Below, piece after piece: positions 1-11,164 of a stretch of DNA of 64,000 nucleotides (position 1 is its first letter; every line of letters begins with the position of its first letter). This DNA is from Prochlorococcus sp. AG-347-I19. GTDB taxonomy: Bacteria > Cyanobacteriota > Cyanobacteriia > PCC-6307 > Cyanobiaceae. The notes beneath the pieces were generated by a model, which was not told where the DNA came from, ran no database searches, and was given only the letters and a program-made list of their open reading frames with translations. The translations under genes and the position numbers were made by a program. Where the stretch lies: NCBI GenBank assembly GCA_003279105.1, contig QCBO01000004.1, forward strand, positions 1 through 64,000. Direction: 5' to 3'.

Positions 1-1188
1 TTAGAAACAGAAAATATTGCAGTTCCAAATTTATATTTTGAAGAAATTAAATCATGGAGCGAAAATGGTTTATTAAAAAAGAAATCTTTTTTTTCGAGCA
101 AAAGTAATCACGAACTTTTTAACTGGCTTAGATCTCAAAAAACTGATGTTATTTTAATTTCTAGAGGCGATCCCCTTTGGTTTGGAATTGGAAGAATACT
201 ACTGGAAAATTTTTCAAAAGATGAATTACGTTTCTACCCTTCAAATACATGTATTCAATTAGCATTTAGTAAGTTAAAGATTCCGTGGCAAGATACTGTT
301 AATGTAAGTATTCACGGCAGAGATTCTACTAAGTTAGTTGAGGCTCTGAAAGCAAAGCCTTCAAGTTTGTCTATTATTACAGATTCGAGTAATAAGAGTT
401 TAGAAATAATCAAGGAAAACTTATCAGAATTTAATCTGATTGACTTCTATGATTTTTGGCTCTGTGAAGAAATAGGCTTCGACAAAGAAAATATAAGAAA
501 ACTAAATCTTAAAGAATCATTACCCTCCGATATATCAAGTTTGAACATTGTAGTTCTTACAAAAACAAAGAAAAATTACTCAAATGATAATCTCCCTCTT
601 TTCGGAATAAGTGACATTATTTTTAAAACTTTTGATGACAGACCAAACTTATTAACTAAAAGAGAGGTTCGTATTCAAATTTTAGCTGATTTAGAGCTAC
701 CAAAAAATGGTATTATTTGGGATATAGGAGCAGGTTGTGGGTCAATTGGTTTAGAGGCATTAAAATTAAGGCCTAATTTAGATTTATTTTGTATCGATAA
801 AAGGATTGGCTCAAAAGAATTAATATTAGAAAACTCAAAAAGACTTAACGTTAATCCAAAATTTATTTTTGAGGAAGACATAAATAATATTTTAGATACG
901 AAAAATTTTTGTTCTTTTGAAAAACCCAATAGATTAGTAATTGGAGGATGTGATAGAAAGACTAAACTTAAAATTATTAATTTGATGGGTCAAGATATGA
1001 ATATTGGAGATATTATACTAATCCCAATAATAGACATTCAAACCATAGAAGATTTGAAAGCGGAATTAGAAAATAAGCTTTTTAAAACAAATTTAAATTT
1101 AGTCCAGACTTACAAAAGCTTAAGTATTGCTGAGGGAATGAGATTAGAACCAAATAATCCTGTTTTTTTATTAAAAGGTAAAAAATAA
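1..1188 (+). CDS. cobL: Precorrin-6Y C5,15-methyltransferase (CobL/CbiET-like), 5' truncated by window edge
   Basis: Frame 1 is open from base 1 through the listed ORF; SRGDPLWFGIGR (CbiE-like) and WDIGAGCGSIGLEA (CbiT SAM-binding) motifs. Confidence 0.85.
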   Translation, partial: LETENIAVPNLYFEEIKSWSENGLLKKKSFFSSKSNHELFNWLRSQKTDVILISRGDPLWFGIGRILLENFSKDELRFYPSNTCIQLAFSKLKIPWQDTVNVSIHGRDSTKLVEALKAKPSSLSIITDSSNKSLEIIKENLSEFNLIDFYDFWLCEEIGFDKENIRKLNLKESLPSDISSLNIVVLTKTKKNYSNDNLPLFGISDIIFKTFDDRPNLLTKREVRIQILADLELPKNGIIWDIGAGCGSIGLEALKLRPNLDLFCIDKRIGSKELILENSKRLNVNPKFIFEEDINNILDTKNFCSFEKPNRLVIGGCDRKTKLKIINLMGQDMNIGDIILIPIIDIQTIEDLKAELENKLFKTNLNLVQTYKSLSIAEGMRLEPNNPVFLLKGKK

Positions 1189-1201
1189 ATTTAAATATTT
1201 T

Positions 1202-2110
1202 TTATTTGTTAGGTTTAGCAACATGAGGTAATCCCCAACCCAATTTATTTCTTAAAACTTGGAAAAATTCATGATCTTCAAGTCTAATAAATTTCACTGA
1301 ATGTTTACTTTTTCTTATTAAGACCCTATCTTCAGGCCAAACATAACAACCAGCATTTCCATCCACAACCATTACTAGTCTTTCAGGAGTCGCGGGAAAA
1401 ACAGTTACTGGCTCTGAATCATTAAAAACCAATGCCCTTGATGCCAATGAATGAGGAGCAATTGGAGTTAACTGCACTACTGGGCAATCAGGAGTGATAA
1501 CTGGTCCTCCAGCACTTAGAGAATATGCAGTAGATCCAGTTGGAGTAGATAAAATAACCCCATCAGCTGAGATATCCACAGGAGCATGTCGCCCTATAGA
1601 AATCTCAAAATGGCACATACTTGTTAGAGGTTCTCGATGAAGTGCCATCTCATTTAGGCAGAGAGACTCCCATCTCCTTTGATCATTCCTCATTACACTA
1701 ATTATGAAACAAGTTCTTTCTTCAATATTCCAATTTCCAGCAATAATTTTATCTATTGCTTCATCAAGATTTGATAAATAAGCTTCCGCAAGGAAACCTA
1801 AATGACCAGTATTTATTGTAAGGATTGGAATTTTAGCAGGCGCTGTTTGCCTTGCTGCAGAAAGCACGGTTCCATCTCCGCCAAGAACAATTGCAAATTC
1901 CATAGACGAGTCAAACCCCTCGGGAACACAGTTCGTATATCCCAAAGGTCGAACATGTTGATCAGGATTAGCGAATCCAACCATTCCTCCAGAACTACTA
2001 ACCCTTACAACTTGATAATTGGATTTTTCCAATTTTTTCTCTACAGAACTTGCAGTTTGAACAGCAAGTTCTTTCCCATCATTAACGATTAGCCCTGCTT
2101 TACGTACCAA
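1202..2110 (-). CDS. nadK: NAD kinase
   Basis: [21 protein letters not shown] and [22 protein letters not shown] motifs. Confidence 0.95.
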   Translation of the reverse strand: MVRKAGLIVNDGKELAVQTASSVEKKLEKSNYQVVRVSSSGGMVGFANPDQHVRPLGYTNCVPEGFDSSMEFAIVLGGDGTVLSAARQTAPAKIPILTINTGHLGFLAEAYLSNLDEAIDKIIAGNWNIEERTCFIISVMRNDQRRWESLCLNEMALHREPLTSMCHFEISIGRHAPVDISADGVILSTPTGSTAYSLSAGGPVITPDCPVVQLTPIAPHSLASRALVFNDSEPVTVFPATPERLVMVVDGNAGCYVWPEDRVLIRKSKHSVKFIRLEDHEFFQVLRNKLGWGLPHVAKPNK

Positions 2111-2180
2111 TCAAAAAACTTAAACTATGACCATCTTAAACTAATTTGCTAGACAATCCTAATTTAAAATTTCAATTTTA

Positions 2181-3188
2181 TTAGAACTGTTCTAAGAATC
2201 TAATATCATTTGTATAAAATTTTCTAATGTCGTCAATCTGATGTCTTACCATACAAAATCTTTCAACTCCTAATCCAGCTGCAAACCCAGTCCATTTTTC
2301 AGAATCTATTCCTAATTTTTCTAAGACCTCCGGATCTACCATTCCGCATCCCATAACTTCTAACCATTTACCTTTCCATTGAACATCTACTTCTGCTGAA
2401 GGTTCAGTAAATGGAAAATAACTAGCTCTAAATCTTACAGGAATATCGCCAAAAAAGGTCTTTAAAAATGTAAGAACTGTTCCTCTTAAATGACTAAAAT
2501 TAATATTTTGATCAATACATAAAACCTCAACCTGATTAAATACAGGGGAATGAGTAGCATCTACAGCATCTCTCCTATAAACTCTGCCCGGGGCAATAAT
2601 TCTTACTGGAGGAGGATTTTTCTCTAAGTATCTTATTTGAACAGGAGAAGTATGGGTCCTTAAAAGTCGATTTGCATCTAAGTAGAAAGTATCCTGCATA
2701 TCTCTTGCGGGGTGATTTTTGGGTATATTGAGAGACTCAAAATTATAAAAATCAGTTTCTATTTCAGGGCCACTTTCAACTGAGTAACCTAAACCACAAA
2801 AAATATCTATTATTTCATCTTGAGTTGAGGTCAAAGGATGTTTATTCCCAGGGGGGGTTCCAATTGCAGGGGTAGTTACATCAATTTTTTCTGTTTTAAT
2901 CTTTTTGTCTAATGCTTCACTATTTAGTTGAGTTTTTCTTTCAGTTATTAATTCTTGCAAATTAATCTTTATAAAATTTGCCTTCTGGCCAACAATTGGT
3001 CTATCAGTAGCAGATAATTGACCCATTGTTTTTAAAATAATTGACAAATCTCCTTTTTTGCCTAATAAGGAAACTCTTAATTGATCCAGTTCTTCATGAG
3101 TATTAGAATTATCTATGTTATATTTTGCAGTTAGAAAAAGATTATTCAGTTTTTCCTCAATTTGACTTAATGATTCAATCTGACTCAC
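2181..3188 (-). CDS. pheS: Phenylalanyl-tRNA synthetase alpha subunit
   Basis: [32 protein letters not shown] and [12 protein letters not shown] class II synthetase motifs. Confidence 0.96.
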   Translation of the reverse strand: MSQIESLSQIEEKLNNLFLTAKYNIDNSNTHEELDQLRVSLLGKKGDLSIILKTMGQLSATDRPIVGQKANFIKINLQELITERKTQLNSEALDKKIKTEKIDVTTPAIGTPPGNKHPLTSTQDEIIDIFCGLGYSVESGPEIETDFYNFESLNIPKNHPARDMQDTFYLDANRLLRTHTSPVQIRYLEKNPPPVRIIAPGRVYRRDAVDATHSPVFNQVEVLCIDQNINFSHLRGTVLTFLKTFFGDIPVRFRASYFPFTEPSAEVDVQWKGKWLEVMGCGMVDPEVLEKLGIDSEKWTGFAAGLGVERFCMVRHQIDDIRKFYTNDIRFLEQF

Positions 3189-3256
3189 TGATATAGTAAA
3201 AATAAGTATTTCTTTATCTTACTTAAATATCGTCCATAAATAAAATTTATTGATTA

Positions 3257-4066
3257 ATGAAACCGCTAAATATATTAATAAGCAATGATGATGGAGTTTT
3301 TGCAGCGGGTATAAGAGCTTTAGCCAAATCAGCACAAAAAAGAGGACATAAGGTAAAAGTAGTTTGTCCTGACCAAGAAAGATCAGCTACTGGACATGGT
3401 CTTACTTTACAATCTCCATTAAGAGTTGAAAGAGCGGACGAATTATTTGAGGAAGGAATTGAAGCTTGGGGATGTTCGGGCACGCCTGCTGACTGCGTCA
3501 AATTAGCACTATCTGAACTCTTGGATAATAAACCTGATCTAATTCTTTCTGGAATAAATCACGGTCCAAATTTAGGTACAGATATTTTTTGTTCAGGCAC
3601 AGTCGCTGCAGCCATGGAGGGGACATTAGAAAATGTCCCCTCCATGGCGATAAGTGTGGCCAGTTTTAAATGGAAGAATTTTGAATTTGCCGGGGAAATT
3701 GCAATGAATATTGTCGAACAAGCCATTAAGGATAGTTGGCCAGCTTCACTTCTATTAAATTTAAATATCCCACCTTGCGATAAAAGCAAAATAAAAGAAT
3801 TATCTTGGACAAGATTATCAGTAAGAAAATATAAAAATCAATTTTCCAAAAGAGAAGACCCCAGAGGTGACGATTATTATTGGCTAGCTGGTGAGGTAGT
3901 TTTAGATCTTAAATCAAAAGGTTATGGCCCTAAGAATTGGCCAAGCGATGTATCTCAAATACAAGATAATAAAATATCGCTTACACCTGTAGAACCAGAT
4001 TTATTTTGGAGGGGTAATTTAGAAGACTTACCTAAAATTAATAATTCATTTGTAAATCCTTCTTAA
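3257..4066 (+). CDS. surE: 5'-nucleotidase SurE
   Basis: [29 protein letters not shown] and [25 protein letters not shown] motifs. Confidence 0.96.
   Translation: MKPLNILISNDDGVFAAGIRALAKSAQKRGHKVKVVCPDQERSATGHGLTLQSPLRVERADELFEEGIEAWGCSGTPADCVKLALSELLDNKPDLILSGINHGPNLGTDIFCSGTVAAAMEGTLENVPSMAISVASFKWKNFEFAGEIAMNIVEQAIKDSWPASLLLNLNIPPCDKSKIKELSWTRLSVRKYKNQFSKREDPRGDDYYWLAGEVVLDLKSKGYGPKNWPSDVSQIQDNKISLTPVEPDLFWRGNLEDLPKINNSFVNPS
3611..3648. repeat. Perfect inverted repeat: 17-bp arms gccatggaggggacatt / aatgtcccctccatggc, loop agaa
   Basis: Read directly from the sequence, inside surE. Confidence 0.95.
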
Positions 4067-4579
4067 AAGCCACAACGAAAAGCAAAGTCCAAAAAAATGC
4101 GCAGCAATAACTTGAGTGTTACTGAGAACTGATAATATTTCAAGTCCAGTAATTGGGATATCAGATGTCGCTGTTATCAATTGTCCAGTTGTTTGAGAAG
4201 ATGCCTGGATAAATAAGGCACCCATAAGAGCTTGATATCCAATTAATCCAAACAAAATTCCTAATAAATCAATTATTAGTCCTCGTTTTATCAATTTACT
4301 TGTTTGTCCCCTTGAGGGTCTTGCATTACTTGCAATTGCTCTTCCTGTTCTAACTATTAACCAACCTTGCCAAAGACTAAAAAGTAGTAAAATCAAGGAT
4401 ATTGTTGTAAGTGATAGGCCAGGCGCTAAGCCAAGCTGCCCTTCGCTATTATTTACAACATTTGAAAAAAGCAAAACAGCTGCAACAACAACACCTAAAA
4501 TGGACTGAACCCAAAAGCGTATCCATCCAATGCGTCGCATTCCAAATGAAAGGGACTGAAAATCAATTTTGTCAGACAT
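4046..4579 (-). CDS. DUF3611-like membrane protein
   Basis: Four-helix membrane protein with cyanobacterial/plastid family appearance; convergent overlap with surE. Confidence 0.7.
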   Translation of the reverse strand: MSDKIDFQSLSFGMRRIGWIRFWVQSILGVVVAAVLLFSNVVNNSEGQLGLAPGLSLTTISLILLLFSLWQGWLIVRTGRAIASNARPSRGQTSKLIKRGLIIDLLGILFGLIGYQALMGALFIQASSQTTGQLITATSDIPITGLEILSVLSNTQVIAAHFFGLCFSLWLLRRIYK

Positions 4580-4647
4580 TCATTTGATTTAATAAACTAT
4601 AATCTATTCAAATTTGCCATCAAAATCATAAAATTGCACGTAATCTT

Positions 4648-5571
4648 TTGATCTCTTTAATATCGCCATCTGAAGTTAAGAATCCTACTTCAATAGCTAT
4701 TGGAAGTTTTGATGGCCTACATGCTGGCCATAGGAAATTAATTAAAAGTGTAGTTGAAGAAACTCAATATATCCCAACAATTGCAAGCTTCTGGCCTCAT
4801 CCCAGAGAGGTTCTATACAAAGAGACACGTCTTAGACTTGATCTCCCTTATGAAAAACTACCTATTCTTGAAGATCTTGGAATTGAACAATTAGTTCTGA
4901 TTCCTTTTGATAAGGAACTATCCAAATTAAGTGCAGAAAGATTCGTTAGAGATATTTTGATAAATCAATTACAAGCAAAAAATATTTCTGTAGGTGCTAA
5001 TTTTAAATTTGGTTTCAGAAGAAGTGGAGACATAAATACAATAAAAAATATGATTAAGGATACGGATATTAAACTAAAAATTACTCCAATTTTAGAAGAC
5101 AAGGAAGGTAGAATAAGTAGCAGTAGAATAAGAGATCTTTTAGAGAAAAGTGATCTGAAAAATGCTTTCAAAATTCTTAATAGGCCTTATAGTTTTAATG
5201 GAAAGGTTGTTAAAGGTAAAGGAATTGGAAAAAGTATAGGATGGCCTACCGCAAATCTTGAAATAGATGGCAGAAAATTTTTACCTGGAGAGGGAGTTTA
5301 CGCATCTTGGACAACAATAGAAAATTCCAACCAAAAAATTGAATCTGTTATGAATCTTGGCTCTCAACCAACAATAAATCCTTTATTGCCATCTGCAGTT
5401 GAAGTTCATTTAATAAATAAAGATATCGATCTATATGGTTTAAATCTATCTATAGAACCACTTGAAAAAATTAGATCTCAAATTAAGTTCAAAAATATAG
5501 ATCAACTTTCTAAACAAATTAAAAAAGATAGAGATAATGCTCTAAAAATTTTTAAATACTACAATAAATAA
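4648..5571 (+). CDS. ribF: Bifunctional riboflavin kinase/FAD synthetase (TTG start)
   Basis: IGSFDGLHAGHRKLI and GWPTANLEIDGRKFLPGEGVYA motifs. Confidence 0.93.
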   Translation: MISLISPSEVKNPTSIAIGSFDGLHAGHRKLIKSVVEETQYIPTIASFWPHPREVLYKETRLRLDLPYEKLPILEDLGIEQLVLIPFDKELSKLSAERFVRDILINQLQAKNISVGANFKFGFRRSGDINTIKNMIKDTDIKLKITPILEDKEGRISSSRIRDLLEKSDLKNAFKILNRPYSFNGKVVKGKGIGKSIGWPTANLEIDGRKFLPGEGVYASWTTIENSNQKIESVMNLGSQPTINPLLPSAVEVHLINKDIDLYGLNLSIEPLEKIRSQIKFKNIDQLSKQIKKDRDNALKIFKYYNK

Positions 5572-5578
5572 ATTACAA

Positions 5579-6634
5579 ATGCTGAATTCCAATACTAAAG
5601 ACGCTGAAGATTTAAGAATTTATCAAATTATAGACGCTAATCTTGATAGAGCTAGAGAAGGACTAAGAGTATTAGAGGATTGGGCTAGATTTGGTCTAGG
5701 CAAAGAGAAATATGTTGAAAAGATTAGAAATTTTAGACAAATTTTAGGAAAAAATCATTTAGAAGTTTATAAACAATCTAGAAATTACATTGAGGACAAA
5801 TGTAAAGGATTGACTCATAACGAGCAAATCAAAAGAAAAACTCCTGAGCAAATTATAAGTTCTAATTCAGCCCGAGTTCAAGAAGCATTGAGAGTCATAG
5901 AAGAATTCTCAAGGCTACAGAATCATGAGCTTTCAAAAATAGCTTCGGGAATTAGATATGAAATATACACTATAGAAATTGACTTATTGAGTTTAAGCGA
6001 TTGTAAGAAGTCTGAGGAAATATTAAAAGAAAATGACTTATATGTAATCACAGATCAAAAGGAAAATTTATTGGAAATTATAGAAGAGATTTTAATTGCG
6101 GGAGTAAGAATCATTCAGCATAGATTTAAAACGGGAACTGATAAAGATCATCTTCAAGAAGCAATCAAGATTAAAAATCTATGTAAAAGATATGATTCTT
6201 TGTTCATTGTTAACGACAGACTTGACATAGCTCTAGCATCTAATGCGGATGGAATTCACCTAGGGAAAGATGATCTAGACTTAAAAACTGCAAGGAAATT
6301 ATTAGGATATTCAAAAATTATTGGGATAAGTGCAAATAATGAACTTGATATTTCAAATGCTTATAAGGAAGGTTGTGATTACATAGGAATTGGACCAGTG
6401 TTTGAAACTGCAACAAAAAAGAACAAAAAACCTATAGGAATTGAAAAGATTAAAAAATTAACAAAAAATTTAAATATTCCTTGGTTTGCTATTGGAGGAA
6501 TCAAGTCAAATAATATTTCATATTTAAAAAGAAATGGGGTTAAAAAAATTGCCTTAGTTTCGCAATTAATGAATTCTGAAGATCCTAAAGAAGACGCTAT
6601 TATGATTTTAAAAGAATTGTCTAATGAAAATTAA
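5579..6634 (+). CDS. thiE: Thiamine-phosphate synthase with cyanobacterial N-terminal extension
   Basis: C-terminal ThiE motifs IQHRFKTGTDKDHL, NDRLDIALASNADGIHLG, GIGPVFETATKKN; N-terminal DANLDRAREGLRVLEDWARF domain. Confidence 0.93.
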   Translation: MLNSNTKDAEDLRIYQIIDANLDRAREGLRVLEDWARFGLGKEKYVEKIRNFRQILGKNHLEVYKQSRNYIEDKCKGLTHNEQIKRKTPEQIISSNSARVQEALRVIEEFSRLQNHELSKIASGIRYEIYTIEIDLLSLSDCKKSEEILKENDLYVITDQKENLLEIIEEILIAGVRIIQHRFKTGTDKDHLQEAIKIKNLCKRYDSLFIVNDRLDIALASNADGIHLGKDDLDLKTARKLLGYSKIIGISANNELDISNAYKEGCDYIGIGPVFETATKKNKKPIGIEKIKKLTKNLNIPWFAIGGIKSNNISYLKRNGVKKIALVSQLMNSEDPKEDAIMILKELSNEN

Positions 6635-6833
6635 AGTAAACGGAGAAGAAAAAAAAATAGAACTTGATCAAGACAATGCTCTACTTTCAACAGCTCTAAA
6701 CTTAATGGGATATAAACCTAACACAATTGTCGTAGAATTAAATAATTTAATTATTAATTCTATAAAATGGGAAAAAGTTAAACTTAAAGATGGGGATAAT
6801 TTAGAAATCGTTTCAATAGTTGGTGGTGGTTAA
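6624..6833 (+). CDS. thiS: Sulfur carrier protein ThiS
   Basis: Small ubiquitin-like protein ending VSIVGGG; overlaps thiE. Confidence 0.93.
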   Translation: MKIKVNGEEKKIELDQDNALLSTALNLMGYKPNTIVVELNNLIINSIKWEKVKLKDGDNLEIVSIVGGG

Positions 6834-6944
6834 AAGATAAAATTTTGTATATTAAAAATCTTCATAATTTTTTAAGTTTAGGCTTGAAACAAAAACCAAA
6901 TTTTTCCTATTTTCGTTTTATATTCTTAATACTTAAATAGTCCA

Positions 6945-7112
6945 ATGAAAGAAAAAAATGATAATAACTCAAGGTCTTTGAAATGGGAGCAAAATGGGGA
7001 GCTCGCTCAAAGGGATCTTTCTGAGTTAATTGAAAGATTAAAAAATGTAGAAAGTGAAAATACTTCATCTGAGCTATCTAGATTAGGTACAAAATCAAAC
7101 ATAAAAGATTAA
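6945..7112 (+). CDS. Small hypothetical protein (55 aa)
   Basis: ATG ORF not in supplied track: MKEKNDNNSRSLKWEQNGELAQRDLSELIERLKNVESENTSSELSRLGTKSNIKD. Confidence 0.5.
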   Translation: MKEKNDNNSRSLKWEQNGELAQRDLSELIERLKNVESENTSSELSRLGTKSNIKD

Positions 7113-7178
7113 ATTTGTTACTTAGATCTTGTCTTTATCAAAATTTGTACCAAATTAAAGTTACTGAATATAAAATTT

Positions 7179-7310
7179 ATGCCGAAAAGGTTTCCAGAGT
7201 GGGTAAACACAGAAGTCGTCATAAAGGCAATCAAAATGAGAGAAGAAGGAATGCTTTCAAAACAACTTAATTTATGGATAGAAAACCTTTTAGAAATAGA
7301 AAAAAAATAA
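7179..7310 (+). CDS. Small hypothetical protein (43 aa)
   Basis: ATG ORF not in supplied track: MPKRFPEWVNTEVVIKAIKMREEGMLSKQLNLWIENLLEIEKK. Confidence 0.5.
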   Translation: MPKRFPEWVNTEVVIKAIKMREEGMLSKQLNLWIENLLEIEKK

Positions 7311-7314
7311 TTAT

Positions 7315-7971
7315 TTAGGAAATACTTTTAATAATTCTCAGAGCCGCCATTGCTGCTCCGTAACCATTATCTATATTCATAACTGCAATACCTGGAGAAC
7401 AGCTAGACAACATACTATTTAAAGCAGCTTCTCCATCCTTGCTAACGCCGTAGCCGACTGATACAGGTACAGCAATTATCGGTTGTGCTAACAATCCGCC
7501 CACAACCGTCGCTAAAGCTCCTTCCATTCCAGCACAAACTATTAATACATCATATTTATTAATTTCCTCTAACTGACGCATCAATCTATGAAGTCCAGCT
7601 ACGCCAACATCTATAAAAGATTGACAATTCACTCCATAAATTTCTAGTGCTAATTGTGCTTCAAGTGTTACAGCCAAATCACTTGAGCCACCTGAAATTA
7701 TGGCAACTTTTTTATTCGTAATTACTTTATTAAAATTTTTCCCAATTGTTAGGCAATTTGCTTCCTCATGGAATCGTGCATCATCATACAAATCTAAAAG
7801 ATAATTAGCCTTTTCACTATTAATCCTAGTAATGAAAACTACCTCATTTTTGCTTAATACATTTCCACATAATCTTTCTAATTGGTCAATACTTTTATCT
7901 TGCCCCCAAATAGCCTCAATGAGTCCAAGCCTATCTCTTCTTTGAAAATCAAACTTGATATCAAAATTCAT
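7315..7971 (-). CDS. cpmA: LarB / CpmA family protein (PurE-like domain)
   Basis: IISGGSSDLAVTLEAQ, DVLIVCAGMEGALATVVGGLLAQPIIAVPVSVGYGVSKDGEAAL. Confidence 0.82.
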   Translation of the reverse strand: MNFDIKFDFQRRDRLGLIEAIWGQDKSIDQLERLCGNVLSKNEVVFITRINSEKANYLLDLYDDARFHEEANCLTIGKNFNKVITNKKVAIISGGSSDLAVTLEAQLALEIYGVNCQSFIDVGVAGLHRLMRQLEEINKYDVLIVCAGMEGALATVVGGLLAQPIIAVPVSVGYGVSKDGEAALNSMLSSCSPGIAVMNIDNGYGAAMAALRIIKSIS

Positions 7972-8414
7972 CGTTGTTTATCTAATTCCCCCTCATAAAT
8001 CAATTCAAAAGGATTATCGCCTACATTTAGAGCAGCTTTAACATTATCTTCAAATTTTTGTTGAACTACATTTACTTCAGACATTGGAATGCTTTTCCAT
8101 AATTTCTTACTTTTCCAATTTACCAATATTAAAGCTTCTTCTTTTTCTTTATCCCAAAATAATTGTCTACCCAAAAAACCATCTTGAGAAGATAACCATG
8201 GCTCCCATATTTCTTTTTCCGCATTTAGCCAAGCTGCTTTTACATCAGCAGGAACTTTAAGTCTTAATTCCTCTATGACCATTTCACTTTGAAAATTATC
8301 CATTGTAAGAGCTTTTAAATTTGGAATATCAGATTGAAAAATTAAAAATACTAAGCAAATTAATAATAAACAAAATCTTTGAATTTTTTTTTTCAAATTT
8401 AAATTTAATCTCAT
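7968..8414 (-). CDS. TIGR03792-like conserved protein with N-terminal signal/anchor
   Basis: Hydrophobic N-terminus then [55 protein letters not shown]. Confidence 0.6.
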   Translation of the reverse strand: MRLNLNLKKKIQRFCLLLICLVFLIFQSDIPNLKALTMDNFQSEMVIEELRLKVPADVKAAWLNAEKEIWEPWLSSQDGFLGRQLFWDKEKEEALILVNWKSKKLWKSIPMSEVNVVQQKFEDNVKAALNVGDNPFELIYEGELDKQR

Positions 8415-9631
8415 TTTTTCTCAAGAAGAACTACTGAATGGCAACTTATACCCTCTTCTCTCCCTTCTGGACCCAATTTTTCATTCGTGGTTGCTTTAAT
8501 TCCAATTAAATTTTCATCAATATTTAAAATTTCAGAAATGTTTTTTTTCATTAGTTTTATATGTGGCATGATTTTTGGCCTTTCAGCAACAAGAACACTA
8601 TCAATATTATTTATTTCCCAACCATCTTGTCTTATTAAGTCAATTACTTTTGATAATAAAAACAAGCTATCAGCATTTTTCCATTTTTCATCAGATGGGG
8701 GGAAATACTTTCCTATGTCGCCCAACGAAAGAGCTCCCAATAATGCATCCATTATTGAATGACTTAAAACATCAGCATCACTATGCCCATCCAATCCTAA
8801 ACTTTCAGGATGATGCAATTTTACACCTCCAATAATTAAATCTCTATCCTCTACTAGTCTGTGAATATCGTATCCATTTCCTATTCTAAATTTCATGAAT
8901 TGATTATTTTCTTTTATTATTCTCTTACTTTGTGGGGATTTTTTGTAGTTTTCATTTGAAATTAAGTCACTTCTTCTCTCCAATGTTCTTTCAAAACTTT
9001 TTTTTCTTCTCCACGATTTAATCTCTTCATGATTACCGCTCACTAAAATATCTGGCACTTTCATATCTTTAAAAGTTAAAGGCCTTGTGTATTGAGGATA
9101 TTCTAATAAAGGGGAATTATGACTCTCATCGACTAAGGAGTCTGGATCACCAAGAGTCCCTGGTAATAACCTAGTCAAACCATTAATTATTGATATAGCA
9201 GGTATTTCACCTCCAGAAAGGACATAATCGCCTATTGATATCTCTTCGTCAGCTAAACATCTAATCCTTTCATCAAAACCTTCATATTGACCACAAATAA
9301 TTATTATTTGATCCAAAGTGGACCATCTCGCAAGATCCTTTTGCTTTAAAACTTTACCCTGAGGGGTCATCAGCAAAGTTTTACTTTTAGGTGATTTTCT
9401 AATTGATTCATATGCCTTATAAATAGGTTCAGGTTTTAATACCATACCTGCTCCTCCTCCATAAGGCTTATCGTCTACTTGTCTGTAAGAACCTTCTCCA
9501 TATTCTCTTAAATCATGTAAACATACATCGATCAAATTCTTATCTAGAGCTCTTGTTATGACCCCTAAATTATTTATTAATTCAAAAGCTTTAGGGAACA
9601 ATGTAATTACATCAAAATTAAAACCACTCAT
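8411..9631 (-). CDS. trmD-ispF: In-frame fusion: tRNA (guanine-N1)-methyltransferase TrmD plus 2-C-methyl-D-erythritol 2,4-cyclodiphosphate synthase IspF
   Basis: Trm[41 protein letters not shown]. Isp[45 protein letters not shown]. No stop between the domains. Confidence 0.92.
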   Translation of the reverse strand: MSGFNFDVITLFPKAFELINNLGVITRALDKNLIDVCLHDLREYGEGSYRQVDDKPYGGGAGMVLKPEPIYKAYESIRKSPKSKTLLMTPQGKVLKQKDLARWSTLDQIIIICGQYEGFDERIRCLADEEISIGDYVLSGGEIPAISIINGLTRLLPGTLGDPDSLVDESHNSPLLEYPQYTRPLTFKDMKVPDILVSGNHEEIKSWRRKKSFERTLERRSDLISNENYKKSPQSKRIIKENNQFMKFRIGNGYDIHRLVEDRDLIIGGVKLHHPESLGLDGHSDADVLSHSIMDALLGALSLGDIGKYFPPSDEKWKNADSLFLLSKVIDLIRQDGWEINNIDSVLVAERPKIMPHIKLMKKNISEILNIDENLIGIKATTNEKLGPEGREEGISCHSVVLLEKK

Positions 9632-10543
9632 CTAGAATTCTTCCTCAAAACCAAACTCAATTAACCTTGATTCTTTTTTTCTCCAATTTGGAACAACTTT
9701 CACAAACAACTCTAGGTGAACTGGACCATCAATTAATTTTGACATATTTGATCTTGCAGACTGACCAATCATTTTTAACATTGAACCTTTCTTTCCAATA
9801 AGAATGCCTTTTTGAGTGGACCTTTCAACAATAATAGTAGCCAAAATAGCCGTGAAAACTTTTCCATTTTTCCTTTTCATTTCCTCTTTCTTTTCTATCT
9901 TTACTGCGACACTATGAGGTACTTCTTCTCTTGTATTTTTTAATACCTGTTCTCTTACTAAATCAGATAATAAGTTATCTAATGGCTGGTCGCAAATCGT
10001 CTCTTCGCCATAAAGTTTTGGTCCCTCAGGAAGAAAATTAAGAGCCATATCGACTAGTTCAGAACATCCTTCTCCTTGAGAAGCACTTACAACTTGAAAG
10101 TTTCTATTAATTCCAAAAAATCTTCTATATTGATTTAATCGTAAATTCCTAAATTCTTTATTAACCAAATCCCACTTATTTAATGCAACAATAAACTCAG
10201 TTTTATTTGCGAGTAGAAAGTTCAAAATATATTCATCACCTCTACCAGGTTCTTCACTTGAATCGATAACTAAAATTACCATATCAACTCCATTAATTGC
10301 AGATTTTGCGTTTTTTACTAATATCTCTCCAAGTCGATGATGAGGTTTATGAACACCTGGCGTATCAACAAAAATTATTTGCCCTTTGTCTGTAGTAAGT
10401 ATCCCTTTTAATTTATTTCTAGTAGTTTGCGCTATTGGAGAAGTAATTGTTATTTTTTCTCCAATCAATTTATTTATTAAAGTAGATTTACCCACATTTG
10501 GCCTTCCTAGTAAAGTTACAAACCCAGATCTATAATTGGCCAA
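9632..10543 (-). CDS. era: GTPase Era
   Basis: GRPNVGKSTLINKL, DTPGVHKP, NKWD and C-terminal KH domain IGKKGSMLKMIG. Confidence 0.96.
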   Translation of the reverse strand: MANYRSGFVTLLGRPNVGKSTLINKLIGEKITITSPIAQTTRNKLKGILTTDKGQIIFVDTPGVHKPHHRLGEILVKNAKSAINGVDMVILVIDSSEEPGRGDEYILNFLLANKTEFIVALNKWDLVNKEFRNLRLNQYRRFFGINRNFQVVSASQGEGCSELVDMALNFLPEGPKLYGEETICDQPLDNLLSDLVREQVLKNTREEVPHSVAVKIEKKEEMKRKNGKVFTAILATIIVERSTQKGILIGKKGSMLKMIGQSARSNMSKLIDGPVHLELFVKVVPNWRKKESRLIEFGFEEEF

Positions 10544-10581
10544 AGACTTTTAATGCATCAATAATAAAATTCTGATCAAAA

Positions 10582-11109
10582 ATGGAAAAAAAAACCATAA
10601 ATTTAAAAGAAGCTTCGTTCACGCAAGCAATAAACATATCCGCACAATGGTGCAAAGAGTGGAGTGAAGATTTACTCAGCGAAGAGGTTTTAGCAGATAG
10701 AATCGCAGAGCTAACTAAAACAAGAAATGGACTTAGAGGATTTTTTGCATACGCTTTATCAGATAAAGATTGTTTTTTGTTAGATAAACTTCCTTTTTCA
10801 CTTATTTACAAACTGAACGAAGGTGGTGATGCTGTAACAGAAATAGTAGTAAAAAATTTAATAATGAGTTCCGCTCAAATTATTATTCATCGAAGAGATA
10901 ATAATCATGAATATGAGATAGTATCAGAAAACATTTCAGAAAGATGTAAGGCTATTTTAAGACTGCTAGAAACTAAGTCAGTTACAAAGTCTGTCAATCA
11001 AGTTCTTAGAGACTTAGATGATATGGGCAATAGTTTTGATAATTCAGTAAAGTATGACTCAGAGCAAAAGGAATTTATAAAAAAACAAATTATTGATATC
11101 CCCCATTAA
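10582..11109 (+). CDS. Conserved cyanobacterial hypothetical protein
   Basis: 175-aa ORF bounded by divergent era and a convergent terminator. Confidence 0.8.
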   Translation: MEKKTINLKEASFTQAINISAQWCKEWSEDLLSEEVLADRIAELTKTRNGLRGFFAYALSDKDCFLLDKLPFSLIYKLNEGGDAVTEIVVKNLIMSSAQIIIHRRDNNHEYEIVSENISERCKAILRLLETKSVTKSVNQVLRDLDDMGNSFDNSVKYDSEQKEFIKKQIIDIPH

Positions 11110-11114
11110 ATAAA

Positions 11115-11140
11115 AAAGCGTAGAAATAAATCTACGCTTT
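11115..11140. terminator. Bidirectional rho-independent terminator
   Basis: Perfect 10-bp stem aaagcgtaga/tctacgcttt with 6-nt loop, between convergent genes. Confidence 0.8.
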
Positions 11141-11164
11141 AGGTTAATTATTTACGTAATATTT

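Noticed and set aside
3559-3789. 76-aa antisense ORF in surE containing [12 protein letters not shown]
   Set aside because: Similarity to sense SurE is explained by the palindrome, not a separate gene.
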